From: Giardia muris
Taxonomy: Eukaryota > Fornicata > Diplomonadida > Hexamitidae
Direction of reading: 5' to 3'
Assembly: GCA_006247105.1 (NCBI GenBank)
Contig: VDLU01000022.1
Location: 1-17,335 of the forward strand
DNA length: 17,335 nucleotides
In this document: piece after piece, positions 1 through 9,553 of the stretch
How the letters are laid out: each line of letters opens with the position of its first letter
Numbering within the stretch: the first letter of the stretch is position 1
The notes under the pieces: model-generated
The model's input: the letters and a program-made list of their open reading frames with translations, nothing else
Database searches by the model: none
Told to the model about the DNA's origin: nothing
Translations under genes and position numbers: made by a program

Positions 1-605
1 CACGTCAGCACCGGGATGGGCCTCCACCAGGCTTTCGTCTGGCTTCACCCTGGTCAAGTGTAGATCACCACCTTTCGGGTCTAGGACCGATCGCTCTGCC
101 CTTGTAAGGGGCCCCTTGAAGTCTTGACTTCCCTTTGCCACATGACTCGCGATCGGTCCTAACTCCTCGGTCCGTGTTTTCGAGACGGGCCCGACCAATC
201 GATCATCGACAGGTCGGGAGTCGCCTCCCGGGTTCAGGGTCTTTTGACGTGCCTGGGTCGGCATCCTTCTCACCTTTCGTTCGCACTACTTGGTCCTCTA
301 TCGGTCTCGGGGCGGTATTTAGCCTTAGAAGGGTACCACCTCCTCTTCCCTCTACACTCTCAAGCAGAGGTACTCGTCGTTGGGGTTGTGTCCATCCCTA
401 CGGGACTGGCACCCTCCTTGGTGTGGGTTTCAACCCATCTTCGGGTTTAGGACATCCCCCCAGTCCTCACAACGCTCATCGCTTCGAGGTCGGACTACTC
501 CTGGATCGCTCGCCGCTAATCAAGGAATCCCGGTTGGTGTCTTCTCCTGGGCGTACTGATATGCTTAAGTTCCACCCGTCATCTTCATCGGAGTGGGGGG
601 GGATC
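1..605 (-). rRNA. LSU (28S-like) rRNA, 5' part only, cut by window edge
   Basis: This is the 5' portion of a large-subunit rRNA gene on the minus strand. The rest lies beyond base 1. Read on the minus strand, the universal LSU 5' motif AACTTAAGCATATCAGTA appears at about 554-571. It is followed by the conserved block ending in GATTAGCGGCGAGCGATCC. The 5' end is placed about 35 nt upstream of that motif by analogy with other eukaryotic LSU genes, so it is good to perhaps 20 nt. The stretch repeats at 7313-7916 with only a one-base T-run difference (177-180 against 7489-7491). Open frames here are shadows of the RNA gene. Confidence 0.95.
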
Positions 606-644
606 CTCATCTCATTCCCCATCGTTCAACCCCTCGAACAACCC
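606..644 (-). other. ITS2 (approximate)
   Basis: This is the short spacer between 5.8S and LSU, processed out of the pre-rRNA. Both borders are estimates from homology of the flanking rRNAs; the spacer itself has no diagnostic motif. A length of a few tens of bases is in keeping with the compact Giardia rDNA. The second copy is at about 7917-7955. Confidence 0.5.
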
Positions 645-775
645 AGTTCGTAGATCACCCCACCACCCCGATGATCCATTCGAAGATCGATGTCACGTGC
701 TTGGACCACATCGAGTATCGTCGTCAGCCACGTCCTTCATCGTCCCCCGAGCCAAGGCATCCACCGGGTCGCGTC
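645..775 (-). rRNA. 5.8S rRNA
   Basis: Read on the minus strand, the core runs GGATGCCTTGGCTCGG, then ACGATGAAGGACGTGGC. These are the Giardia form of the universal 5.8S blocks that read GGATCTCTTGGCTC and CGATGAAGAACGCAGC in most eukaryotes. The gene lies between SSU and LSU as expected. Ends are approximate (about 130 nt), set by the family length and the position of the core motif at 720-766. An identical copy is at 7956-8086. Confidence 0.88.
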
Positions 776-812
776 ATCTCATTGCCTTCATCCTCGTACC
801 TTCCCTCTCGAT
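776..812 (-). other. ITS1 (approximate)
   Basis: This spacer of about 37 nt separates the SSU 3' end from 5.8S. Such a short ITS1 is a Giardia trait. The SSU side is fixed by the conserved 3' terminal GGTGAACCTGCGGATGGATC; the 5.8S side is estimated. The second copy is at about 8087-8123. Confidence 0.5.
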
Positions 813-2242
813 GGATCCATCCGCAGGTTCACCTACGGATACCTTGTTACGACTTCTCCTTCCTCCAAGCCTCGCGGTTCGTCCCTGTTCGGTTCATCCC
901 TCCCAGGAGCTCGCCAGAAGACCCAGTCGGTAGGAGCGACGGGCGGTGTGTACAAGGGGCAGGGACGTATCCGGCGTAGATTGATGACCTACGCCTACTA
1001 GACATTCCAGGTTCACGAGGACGTTCCAGTCCACGATCCCAACCACGTGGGGGTTTGATCTCATCAAGCTTCACAACTCGACGTGGTTTCATCCCCACAG
1101 TGTAGTACGCGTGCAGCCCAGGGCGTCTAAGGGCATCACAGACCTGTTATCGCCCCACCTTCCTCCAATTCACCATTGGCGGTCCCATCCAGGTTAGGGT
1201 CTCGCTCGTTGTCGCAGTCAAGCAGACGGCTCAAGCCACGGGCTGTGAACGGCCATGCACCACCACTCGTACGATCACGAAGGTCCTCTCAACCGTCGAT
1301 CCTCCGTACGTCTGGGCCTGGTAAGGTGTTCGCGTTGAGTCAAATTGAGCCGCAGACTCCACGTCTGGTGGTACCCCTCCGTCAATGCCTTCAAGTTCCA
1401 GCCTTGCGGCCATACTCCCCCCAGAGCCCGTACCCTGATCGGTTTCCCTTCGATCCTGACGACCTGGCCAGTCTCTCGGTGGCATCGTTTACGCCCGGGA
1501 ATACGGTGGTGTCTAATCGCCTTCTCGCCCCCGGGCTTCGTCCTGGTTCGACTGATATGGTCTTGGCAAGTGCCTACGCCTTTGTCTGTCTTGGTCGGAT
1601 CATCCTATTTCACCCGTCCCCCACCAATACACATGCCCTTACCCATTCACCTTCATGTCCGTCCCGGGCTTTCTCGTACTCACTCCCGCCTTAAGCGCTC
1701 CTCTTTCCTCCCGGCTGGACGTCTCGACTCCGGACGTTTTAACTGCAACAGCGCCGTACGACGCCTGCCGAGCTGGAATTACCGCGGCTGCTGGCACCAG
1801 ACCTTTCCCTCGACTTGTGCTGGGGTCATCTACCCCCCAGTCTTCCCATTTCATGGGATCCCCCGTTGCTGCCTCACGCCTTCACGCATTGGGCAAGTTC
1901 CGCGCCTGCTGCCGTCCTTGGATGTACGGGCCGTCTCTCAGGCCCGTTCTCCGGAGTCAAACCCTGATCCTCCGCCAGGCATCATCCCCTCCGTAGACCA
2001 CTACTCTACCGACTAGGTAATACCTCGGAACCTCATCCGGGCATTCGCTCCATCGCGTGCTTTCCTTCCCCGCTCTTGAGCACTCGTCTTGGCGCTGGGT
2101 TGCCAGCGGTATCCGTCTAGCCTTCACCCCCGGTCAGACTCGTACCGTTGTACCGAGCCGTCCGCCACTTCATACCTCGTGTCCGCTTGCATGGCTTTTG
2201 TCCTTGGGGGTAGCGTAGTACTCCGGCAGGATCAACCGGATG
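813..2242 (-). rRNA. SSU (16S/18S-like) rRNA, complete
   Basis: Small-subunit rRNA of the cytoplasmic ribosome, minus strand, about 1430 nt. This is near the roughly 1450 nt of other Giardia and far shorter than a typical 18S. The 5' end reads CATCCGGTTGATCCTGCCGG at 2242 downwards. The 530-loop complement ATTACCGCGGCTGCTGGCAC is at 1778-1797. The complement of the universal 1400 region, GACGGGCGGTGTGTACAAG, is at 938-956. A variant of the 915 region is at 1379-1397, with TGCC where most organisms have TTCC. The 3' end is the GTGAACCTGCGGATGGATC block. Transcription runs toward 5.8S and LSU at lower coordinates. A second copy is at 8124-9553. Confidence 0.97.
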
Positions 2243-2357
2243 GTCTGTCGATCGGTCGATCCGTCCGTTGTGGGCCGGCCCTTCCGTCCTCTCGTCGTAC
2301 GATCCACACTCGTCGTCGGGTGGGTCTTCTCGTCCCGGTCCGGCCTCGTCGTGCCTT

Positions 2358-2430
2358 CCCTATAGTAGCCGAAAATCGGCCTCCATCTTTGGGCCACTTA
2401 TTGAAGGTCTCTAGGTGGGGGTTGTGGTCC
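2358..2430 (-). repeat. Spacer element copy A (SSU-proximal), possible rRNA promoter region
   Basis: This 73-bp element starts about 115 bp upstream of the SSU. It contains the near-palindrome GCCGAAAATCGGC at 2369-2381, then CTCCATCTTTGGGCCACTTATTG. Related copies are at 2720-2792, at 2857-2905 and at the array edge (9669-9741). Position and reiteration upstream of rRNA genes suggest a Pol I promoter or enhancer, or a conserved 5' ETS structure. This is inferred; no Giardia Pol I consensus was used. Confidence 0.5.
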
Positions 2431-2533
2431 TTCTTCCCCAGCTCACTCCCCTCCCTGCGACGGCACTTCGTTCAGGACCGGGCGAGGGGGGGAGGGAGGA
2501 AGACCGAGGGGGGAGGGGGCCGTTCGGAGGGGG

Positions 2534-2679
2534 CCTCCTCCCCGTCCGATTTGGGGGCCTCTCGCCCCTCCCCCCGTTCGATTTGAGGGGGGGCGGGCCC
2601 TGGAGCCCTCCTCCCCGTCCGATTTGGGGGCCTCTCGCCCCTCCCCCCGTCCGATTTGAGGGGGGGCGGGCCCTCGGCC
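2534..2679 (+). repeat. 73-bp tandem duplication in the spacer
   Basis: There are two head-to-tail units, 2534-2606 and 2607-2679, nearly identical, with one C/T difference and a divergent end. Each unit itself carries two related half-units around GTCCGATTTG. It is GC-rich spacer DNA with no coding signal. Confidence 0.8.
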
Positions 2680-2719
2680 GGCCTCGCCCCTTCGGGCCCC
2701 CGGGCCCCGGCCTCCTGGC

Positions 2720-2792
2720 CCCTACAGTAGCGGAAAGTCGGCCTCCACCTTTCGTCCACTTATTGAGGGTCCCCAGGTGACCCCTCCGATCC
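2720..2792 (-). repeat. Spacer element copy B
   Basis: This is a diverged copy of the element at 2358-2430, starting CCCTACAGTAGCGGAAAGTC and keeping CCACTTATTGAGGGT. Similarity continues past the 73 bp: a GCACTTCGT block at about 2814-2823 matches one downstream of copy A at 2464-2472. Confidence 0.7.
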
Positions 2793-2856
2793 TTCTCCTC
2801 CCCGCCCCGCGGCAGCACTTCGTCCCCCGTCCCCCGGGGCCCGGCCTTCCTCCTTC

Positions 2857-2905
2857 CCCTATAGTAGCCGAAAGTCGGCCTCCATCTTTCGTGCACTTTC
2901 TGCTC
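2857..2905 (-). repeat. Spacer element copy C (partial)
   Basis: This begins CCCTATAGTAGCCGAAAGTC and keeps the GCCGAAAGTCGGC hairpin and CCTCCATCTTTCG. It diverges after about 49 bp. It is the copy furthest from the SSU. Confidence 0.7.
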
Positions 2906-3229
2906 GATTTTAGGTGTAAGTTGGTGTCCGAAGTCGAGTTTCAAAAAATGGCCCACCAGGCCTCGACCCGTCCCCGGCCCAGGAGCGTCCCGGGAGCCCC
3001 CCGACCCCCCAAAGATCGCTCATAGGCCCCCACAAGGCCCTTAGGTGGCCCCTCCATCCCTCTCGACCCGTCCCCAAGGATGACCCCATGCAAGTCTCCT
3101 GCCATCCCCACGACCCCCACGGCCCTCCCACTGCGTGCACAGTCACGTAACACCGTCGAAAGGGTGCAGGGGGGACGGGAGTCCCATGGGACGAGATGAT
3201 GGATCGAACCCTCTATTGTCCGGGATTCC

Positions 3230-3261
3230 CCTGGATTTTCATTAGTAAATATTAATCCAGG
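3230..3261. repeat. AT-rich inverted repeat in the spacer
   Basis: Perfect 8-bp arms, CCTGGATT at 3230-3237 and AATCCAGG at 3254-3261, flank a 16-bp AT-rich centre (TTCATTAGTAAATATT). It is the most AT-rich spot in a strongly GC-rich spacer and sits just before a long purine-rich tract. It could be a promoter, an unwinding or origin element, or a terminator hairpin. The sequence does not choose between these. Confidence 0.6.
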
Positions 3262-3262
3262 A

Positions 3263-3668
3263 GGATCTGGAGACCTGGGGGTTGGGGGGACGAGTCAGAC
3301 GGATGTGGGAGAGGGCTCCCCGACGTGGTAGAGGGATGGGGGGGAGTGTGTGCAGGCGTGGGGAGGGCTGAGGGAGGAAGGGGGGAGGCCTGAGAGGGGG
3401 GGCCACGAGGTGATTCAAGAGGAGTCAGGGGGGCATGGGGGGGCATGAGGGGGCATGAGGATCCATGAGGATCCATGAGAGGGGCCAGGGGGATCCACGA
3501 GAGGAGTGGGGGGGCTGGGGACGCGATGAGAGCGATGAGAGATGACGGGGGACGATAAGAGATGATAAGAGACGATAAGGGACACGAGACACGATAAGGG
3601 ACGATAATAAGTGATGAGAGGTGATGAGAGACGCGGGAGATGCGAGAGATGCGAGGGACACGGAGACG
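3263..3668 (+). repeat. Purine-rich low-complexity tract with degenerate short repeats
   Basis: About 400 bp of G/A-dominated plus strand. It includes runs of G (3279-3410), GGGGGCATG-type repeats (3427-3460), a doubled CATGAGGATC (3457-3478), and degenerate GATGAGAG/GATAAGAG repeats (3526-3660). The rRNA-sense strand is the pyrimidine-rich one. Such tracts can form G-quadruplex or triplex DNA and are common in rDNA spacers. No coding signal is seen. Confidence 0.65.
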
Positions 3669-4891
3669 CGGGCCGCCCGGGGACGCAGACACGCCCAGTC
3701 AGTGGCCGGTGCCCACAGTGGCCTCGCCCTTCGGGCCGCCCCTTCGGTCCCCCTCTGAGGGGGCCCGTCGCTTCGGCGCCCCTCCGGTCCTAAACTTGAA
3801 TGAAGGAGAAAGCGGGAAGGGTTCCCTCCCGTCTGGAATGATGAGCGTCGTCCCGGGCCCCATGGACCCACTACCTCTACTCGTGCCCTCGGGGGCCCGT
3901 TCGATCGTCCGTCCGATGACCCGTGGGGGCCTGAAAGTCCCATGATAGCCCGTGTCCGATCTTCACCCTCTGAAGGATCCGTGAGGGACCCGATCGATGA
4001 AGGGGGCCCGCCCCGTGGGGGAGTCCCCGTCCATGGATATGAGGCCCGGGCCCCATATGATGACCCGGATCCCCCTGATGACCCGGTCCATGTGGCCCGT
4101 ATGAGGGGACGTGAAGGCCCCCTGGATCCTGTCCCGTGAGGACCGGACGGACCCCCGACCGAAGGAACCCCCATCCGTATGATGGACCACCCCCCCACCC
4201 ATGAAGGTCCATGGACCTGTGGGGCGTGGATCTGGGTCCCCGCTCGAGACCCCCAGAGATTCAAGGGGGAGTCGGACCCCACGGGAATCCCCTGTTCGGC
4301 CCGGGCCCAGGAGACCCTCTGAAGGCCCCATGTGACCCCGTTCATGGAGGACTCGAGGGGGACCCCACGGGCTATGGAAGGGGGGAAGATAGTCCCCCAT
4401 CCCATTCGATGACCCACCCCCGAGGGGACCGTGACCCCCCGGAAGGCCCATCCATATGACCACATGGTCCGATGACCCGGCCCCCTCGAAGGAGGGCGGG
4501 GGGGTCGGACCCCAGTCCCCGATGGAGCCATGAGTCCCCCCCGTGTGAGGGCCCACCCCGTGAGGGACCGGGCCCCCCGTCCCCGTTCATCTTGAAGGAC
4601 TTCAAGGGCCCCATGGACCCAGGGGACCCCCGGGGACACCTCGAATGACCCCTGGAGGGAAGGCCCCCGTGAGGACCCATGTGGACTCCCGGGCCAGGGC
4701 ATGGACCCCCGATCCGTTCCGTGCCCAGGGGGACGGCCGTGGGCCCACGGGGGACCCCTGTACGACCCCCCGTTCGAGGGACCCGCGGACCCGCCCTCGC
4801 CCCTCCGGTCTTTTGATCTCGAGTCCGGATCCAAAATCCACTGTAACCGTTCCAAATCTGGTATCCTTCTGTAGGCCCCCGTACCCGGGCC

Positions 4892-5223
4892 TTCGACCCA
4901 CGGGGGTCTGATCTCGCTTCAGGTCGATCCGGGCGGGGGACGCCCCCCCTTGGGGCCCTCACCCCCCCTGGTATGACCCTCGGCGCCTCAAGTCTCACCC
5001 CTCGGGGATGCCCCCTTACGACCGGGGGCCCTCACCCCCCTGGTCCCACGACCGGAGGGGAGCCCTTCCCACCCCCCTGGTATGACGGGGGATGCCCTCA
5101 CCCCCCTTCAGGTCTTCCTCGGGGCGGGGGGCCTCGCTTCCGGCCCCCCCTTCGGGTCTCACGACCCTCGGGGGGGTTGTTCCGGCCCTTCCCTCACCCC
5201 CTCAGGTCTTCGACCCTCGGGGG
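4892..5223 (-). repeat. Short-repeat cluster just past the LSU 3' end (candidate terminator region)
   Basis: The GACCC-WCGG-type motif recurs at 4892-4906 (TTCGACCCACGGGGG), 4972-4983 (TATGACCCTCGG), 5160-5175 and 5209-5223 (TTCGACCCTCGGGGG). CCCCCTGGTATGAC occurs at 4964-4977 and 5073-5086. CCCTCACCCCC recurs among them. The cluster lies 30 to 360 bp beyond the LSU 3' end in the direction of transcription. Pol I terminators of many eukaryotes are reiterated short boxes in exactly this place. Function is inferred. Confidence 0.45.
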
Positions 5224-5249
5224 CTCGGGGGGAATGCCAACCCGAACCA

Positions 5250-5504
5250 AACCTCAGGCGGTCGCAAGAAGCTCCACGCCGTACAGTAGGTCGGAGAAAA
5301 GGGTCGTCAACCCGGGCGAATCGAGGGGAAGCCCCTCAACCCATGCGAGTAGGTGGGATGGACACTTAGAGGCGTTCAGTGCTAGTCCCCCGAGCGCGAC
5401 AGACCGGCACTGTCAAGTCAAACAACCGGGAGATCGGAGGCTCGCGACGGGTGTTCCTCTCGTACTGACCCGACGTACTGGACGCATGGAGATGGTCGGT
5501 AGGA

Positions 5505-5548
<44 letters not shown>

Positions 5549-5598
5549 CCTTAGACGGGTGAACAATCCGACGCTTCCGCACCGATGCATGCGGACGG

Positions 5599-5642
<44 letters not shown>

Positions 5643-5644
5643 GG

Positions 5645-5688
<44 letters not shown>

Positions 5689-6133
5689 TCACCTCCACGC
5701 TCGGATTACCGGAGCGGTTGAAGGATCGTTAGGCCACGCTTTCACGGCAAGTACCGGGACAGGGGGTACTAGTCAAGTAAGCTTATGCCCTTATGCTCCA
5801 CGTGAGGTTTCCGACCTCACTGAGCTTACCATAGGACGCCTGCGGTGTGATCTAGCAGGCGCGCCGCCCCAGCCAAACTCCCCATCCGACCGTGTGCCGA
5901 TGTAAGTCGGTGAGTGGGATGGTGAACAACGTCAGGGTATCTCATGGAAGCGGCCTCCCCTGTATGCTGCACCGATGATCCCATCCCCCAGGATCGGATT
6001 GGAGTCAAGCTCAAAAGGGTCTTCTTGCCCCGCCGACCAACACCCGCCCGTTCCCGGGTCTGTAGGTTCACGGAGGCATGACTTGGGACAGTGGGATCCT
6101 CGTTGATCCATTCATGCACGTCGGAAATTACCC

Positions 6134-6185
<52 letters not shown>

Positions 6186-7916
6186 AGGGCTTGGATGAAC
6201 CTCTTCATGGTGACGGTCATGGCACTGGGCAGAAATCACGTCGTGTACGCATCCATGACGACTGGCACGACGCTATGTTGTTAGTAGACAGTCGGGATCC
6301 CTCGGTCCGTGCCGGTTCTGATCGATCAGAGCCACTCCTTCTCCCGAGGTTACGGAGCTAGTTTGCCGACTTCCCTGAGTCATGGTCTCTCCCGCCTAGA
6401 GGCTGATCACCTTGGAGTCCTGTTGCGGTTGTGGTACGATCAGGATGGGGGGGACACAACGGGTTTCATGGATGACCGAAGGGACATGTGATCCATCATG
6501 GCCATGCACGACCTGAAGTACTACTGGCCATGGGGGGACTGGGGTAGGACGGGATGACTCCCACCATGTGCTTCGTTCATGTACCGTTGTGAAAGGATGT
6601 CACCAAGACCCCATCATACCACCGGGATGTTAACCGGTCAGCCCTATCGTCCTGTGAGGATGACCCCATGGTACGGCGTACACCATCGGACTTAGGATCG
6701 TGTCACCCGTATCTGATCGACAGGGATACGGAACCCATCTCCACGTCAGGCCTCCAGATGGAGTAATGGCTACTACTACCGAGATCAGCAATCATGACTC
6801 GATCCACCACGTGTCACCCCATGGCTTCGACTCGATCATGACGACCTCCTACCCGAGACACATCTCGGTCGGGTTCCGATCGTATGCTTCGGCGTGTTCC
6901 ATTTTCCGGGCCCCTCGATTCGGCTGGTGGGTTGTTACACACTCCTTAGAGGCTTCCTACTGTTAAGGCCACCTTCCAGCTGTCACGATCGACGGACACC
7001 GTTTGATCGAGCATACACTTCCACACCTTCCCCCGACTGTCGGTTCATCCCGTCTTGCCCGTCCTGCTTACCAGGAGAGGCCCACTCGACATCAACACTG
7101 TTGAGGGGGCCCACACAAGTTGGCCCCGCTCCACCCTTGTTCATGGTTCGAGGGGTGGATAAGGAGTGACCTCCCTACTCCCACCGATCGTGGCCTTACC
7201 TAGGGCAGCTGTTCATGATGTCGGCTATCCTGGGAGACATTTCGGAGGTAACCAGCTACCAGGTGGTTCGATGAGTCTTTCGCCCCTACACTCAACTCGA
7301 CCGAGCGATTTGCACGTCAGCACCGGGATGGGCCTCCACCAGGCTTTCGTCTGGCTTCACCCTGGTCAAGTGTAGATCACCACCTTTCGGGTCTAGGACC
7401 GATCGCTCTGCCCTTGTAAGGGGCCCCTTGAAGTCTTGACTTCCCTTTGCCACATGACTCGCGATCGGTCCTAACTCCTCGGTCCGTGTTTCGAGACGGG
7501 CCCGACCAATCGATCATCGACAGGTCGGGAGTCGCCTCCCGGGTTCAGGGTCTTTTGACGTGCCTGGGTCGGCATCCTTCTCACCTTTCGTTCGCACTAC
7601 TTGGTCCTCTATCGGTCTCGGGGCGGTATTTAGCCTTAGAAGGGTACCACCTCCTCTTCCCTCTACACTCTCAAGCAGAGGTACTCGTCGTTGGGGTTGT
7701 GTCCATCCCTACGGGACTGGCACCCTCCTTGGTGTGGGTTTCAACCCATCTTCGGGTTTAGGACATCCCCCCAGTCCTCACAACGCTCATCGCTTCGAGG
7801 TCGGACTACTCCTGGATCGCTCGCCGCTAATCAAGGAATCCCGGTTGGTGTCTTCTCCTGGGCGTACTGATATGCTTAAGTTCCACCCGTCATCTTCATC
7901 GGAGTGGGGGGGGATC
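5250..7916 (-). rRNA. LSU (28S-like) rRNA, complete
   Basis: Large-subunit rRNA on the minus strand, about 2.67 kb, the short length expected of Giardia. The sarcin-ricin loop AGTACGAGAGGAACA reads on the minus strand at about 5452-5466. The peptidyl-transferase-centre block complement GCCAGTTATCCCTGTGGTAA is at 5661-5680. The 5' AACTTAAGCATATC motif is near 7870-7882. The 5' end is estimated from that motif. The 3' end is estimated from the distance to the sarcin-ricin loop and the change to spacer-like repeats near 5225-5250, and is the least certain border. The portion 7313-7916 duplicates 1-605. Confidence 0.95.
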
Positions 7917-7955
7917 CTCATCTCATTCCCCATCGTTCAACCCCTCGAACAACCC

Positions 7956-8086
7956 AGTTCGTAGATCACCCCACCACCCCGATGATCCATTCGAAGATCG
8001 ATGTCACGTGCTTGGACCACATCGAGTATCGTCGTCAGCCACGTCCTTCATCGTCCCCCGAGCCAAGGCATCCACCGGGTCGCGTC
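7956..8086 (-). rRNA. 5.8S rRNA, second copy
   Basis: This is identical, as far as I can read, to the copy at 645-775, with the same GGATGCCTTGGCTCGG core on the minus strand. It lies between the last SSU (8124-9553) and its LSU (to 7916). Ends are approximate. Confidence 0.88.
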
Positions 8087-8123
8087 ATCTCATTGCCTTC
8101 ATCCTCGTACCTTCCCTCTCGAT

Positions 8124-9553
8124 GGATCCATCCGCAGGTTCACCTACGGATACCTTGTTACGACTTCTCCTTCCTCCAAGCCTCGCGGTTCGTCCCTGTT
8201 CGGTTCATCCCTCCCAGGAGCTCGCCAGAAGACCCAGTCGGTAGGAGCGACGGGCGGTGTGTACAAGGGGCAGGGACGTATCCGGCGTAGATTGATGACC
8301 TACGCCTACTAGACATTCCAGGTTCACGAGGACGTTCCAGTCCACGATCCCAACCACGTGGGGGTTTGATCTCATCAAGCTTCACAACTCGACGTGGTTT
8401 CATCCCCACAGTGTAGTACGCGTGCAGCCCAGGGCGTCTAAGGGCATCACAGACCTGTTATCGCCCCACCTTCCTCCAATTCACCATTGGCGGTCCCATC
8501 CAGGTTAGGGTCTCGCTCGTTGTCGCAGTCAAGCAGACGGCTCAAGCCACGGGCTGTGAACGGCCATGCACCACCACTCGTACGATCACGAAGGTCCTCT
8601 CAACCGTCGATCCTCCGTACGTCTGGGCCTGGTAAGGTGTTCGCGTTGAGTCAAATTGAGCCGCAGACTCCACGTCTGGTGGTACCCCTCCGTCAATGCC
8701 TTCAAGTTCCAGCCTTGCGGCCATACTCCCCCCAGAGCCCGTACCCTGATCGGTTTCCCTTCGATCCTGACGACCTGGCCAGTCTCTCGGTGGCATCGTT
8801 TACGCCCGGGAATACGGTGGTGTCTAATCGCCTTCTCGCCCCCGGGCTTCGTCCTGGTTCGACTGATATGGTCTTGGCAAGTGCCTACGCCTTTGTCTGT
8901 CTTGGTCGGATCATCCTATTTCACCCGTCCCCCACCAATACACATGCCCTTACCCATTCACCTTCATGTCCGTCCCGGGCTTTCTCGTACTCACTCCCGC
9001 CTTAAGCGCTCCTCTTTCCTCCCGGCTGGACGTCTCGACTCCGGACGTTTTAACTGCAACAGCGCCGTACGACGCCTGCCGAGCTGGAATTACCGCGGCT
9101 GCTGGCACCAGACCTTTCCCTCGACTTGTGCTGGGGTCATCTACCCCCCAGTCTTCCCATTTCATGGGATCCCCCGTTGCTGCCTCACGCCTTCACGCAT
9201 TGGGCAAGTTCCGCGCCTGCTGCCGTCCTTGGATGTACGGGCCGTCTCTCAGGCCCGTTCTCCGGAGTCAAACCCTGATCCTCCGCCAGGCATCATCCCC
9301 TCCGTAGACCACTACTCTACCGACTAGGTAATACCTCGGAACCTCATCCGGGCATTCGCTCCATCGCGTGCTTTCCTTCCCCGCTCTTGAGCACTCGTCT
9401 TGGCGCTGGGTTGCCAGCGGTATCCGTCTAGCCTTCACCCCCGGTCAGACTCGTACCGTTGTACCGAGCCGTCCGCCACTTCATACCTCGTGTCCGCTTG
9501 CATGGCTTTTGTCCTTGGGGGTAGCGTAGTACTCCGGCAGGATCAACCGGATG
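8124..9553 (-). rRNA. SSU (16S/18S-like) rRNA, second copy, last of the array
   Basis: This is a full-length copy of the SSU at 813-2242, offset by 7311 bp. The 5' CATCCGGTTGATCCTGCCGG starts at 9553 and the 3' GGTGAACCTGCGGATGGATC ends at about 8124. It is the last rRNA gene before the array gives way to unrelated DNA. Only about 190 bp of rDNA upstream sequence remains (9554-9741). Whether this unit is transcribed depends on whether the promoter lies within those 190 bp. Confidence 0.97.

Larger units (their letters stand above)
2243..5249 (-). other. rDNA intergenic spacer with 5' ETS and 3' ETS
   Basis: This is the complete spacer of about 3.0 kb between the SSU 5' end at 2242 and the LSU 3' end of the upstream unit at about 5250. 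It must hold the RNA polymerase I promoter and terminator for minus-strand transcription. It is very GC-rich, so it carries long stop-free frames, the longest on the minus strand at 3425-4855. Those translate to low-complexity Gly/Pro/Arg/Ser sequence and I do not regard them as genes. Repeats inside it are listed separately. Nothing recognisable as a protein gene, 5S rRNA or tRNA is present. Confidence 0.85.

Noticed and set aside
1176..2016. Open frames of 172 and 223 codons on the plus strand within the SSU, repeated at 8487-9327
   Set aside because: They are antisense to a clear SSU rRNA gene and contain its universal motifs, so they are shadows.
2411..2956. Open frame of 181 codons on the minus strand spanning spacer repeats
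   Set aside because: Its Pro/Gly/Arg repeats are only the translation of the 73-bp tandem and the spacer elements.
3425..4855. A 476-codon open frame on the minus strand inside the rDNA spacer
   Set aside because: It lies in very GC-rich sequence where stops are rare. The product is low-complexity Gly/Pro/Ser/Arg with no domain, and overlapping open frames of similar character occur on both strands. There is no initiator or poly(A) signal at sensible places.
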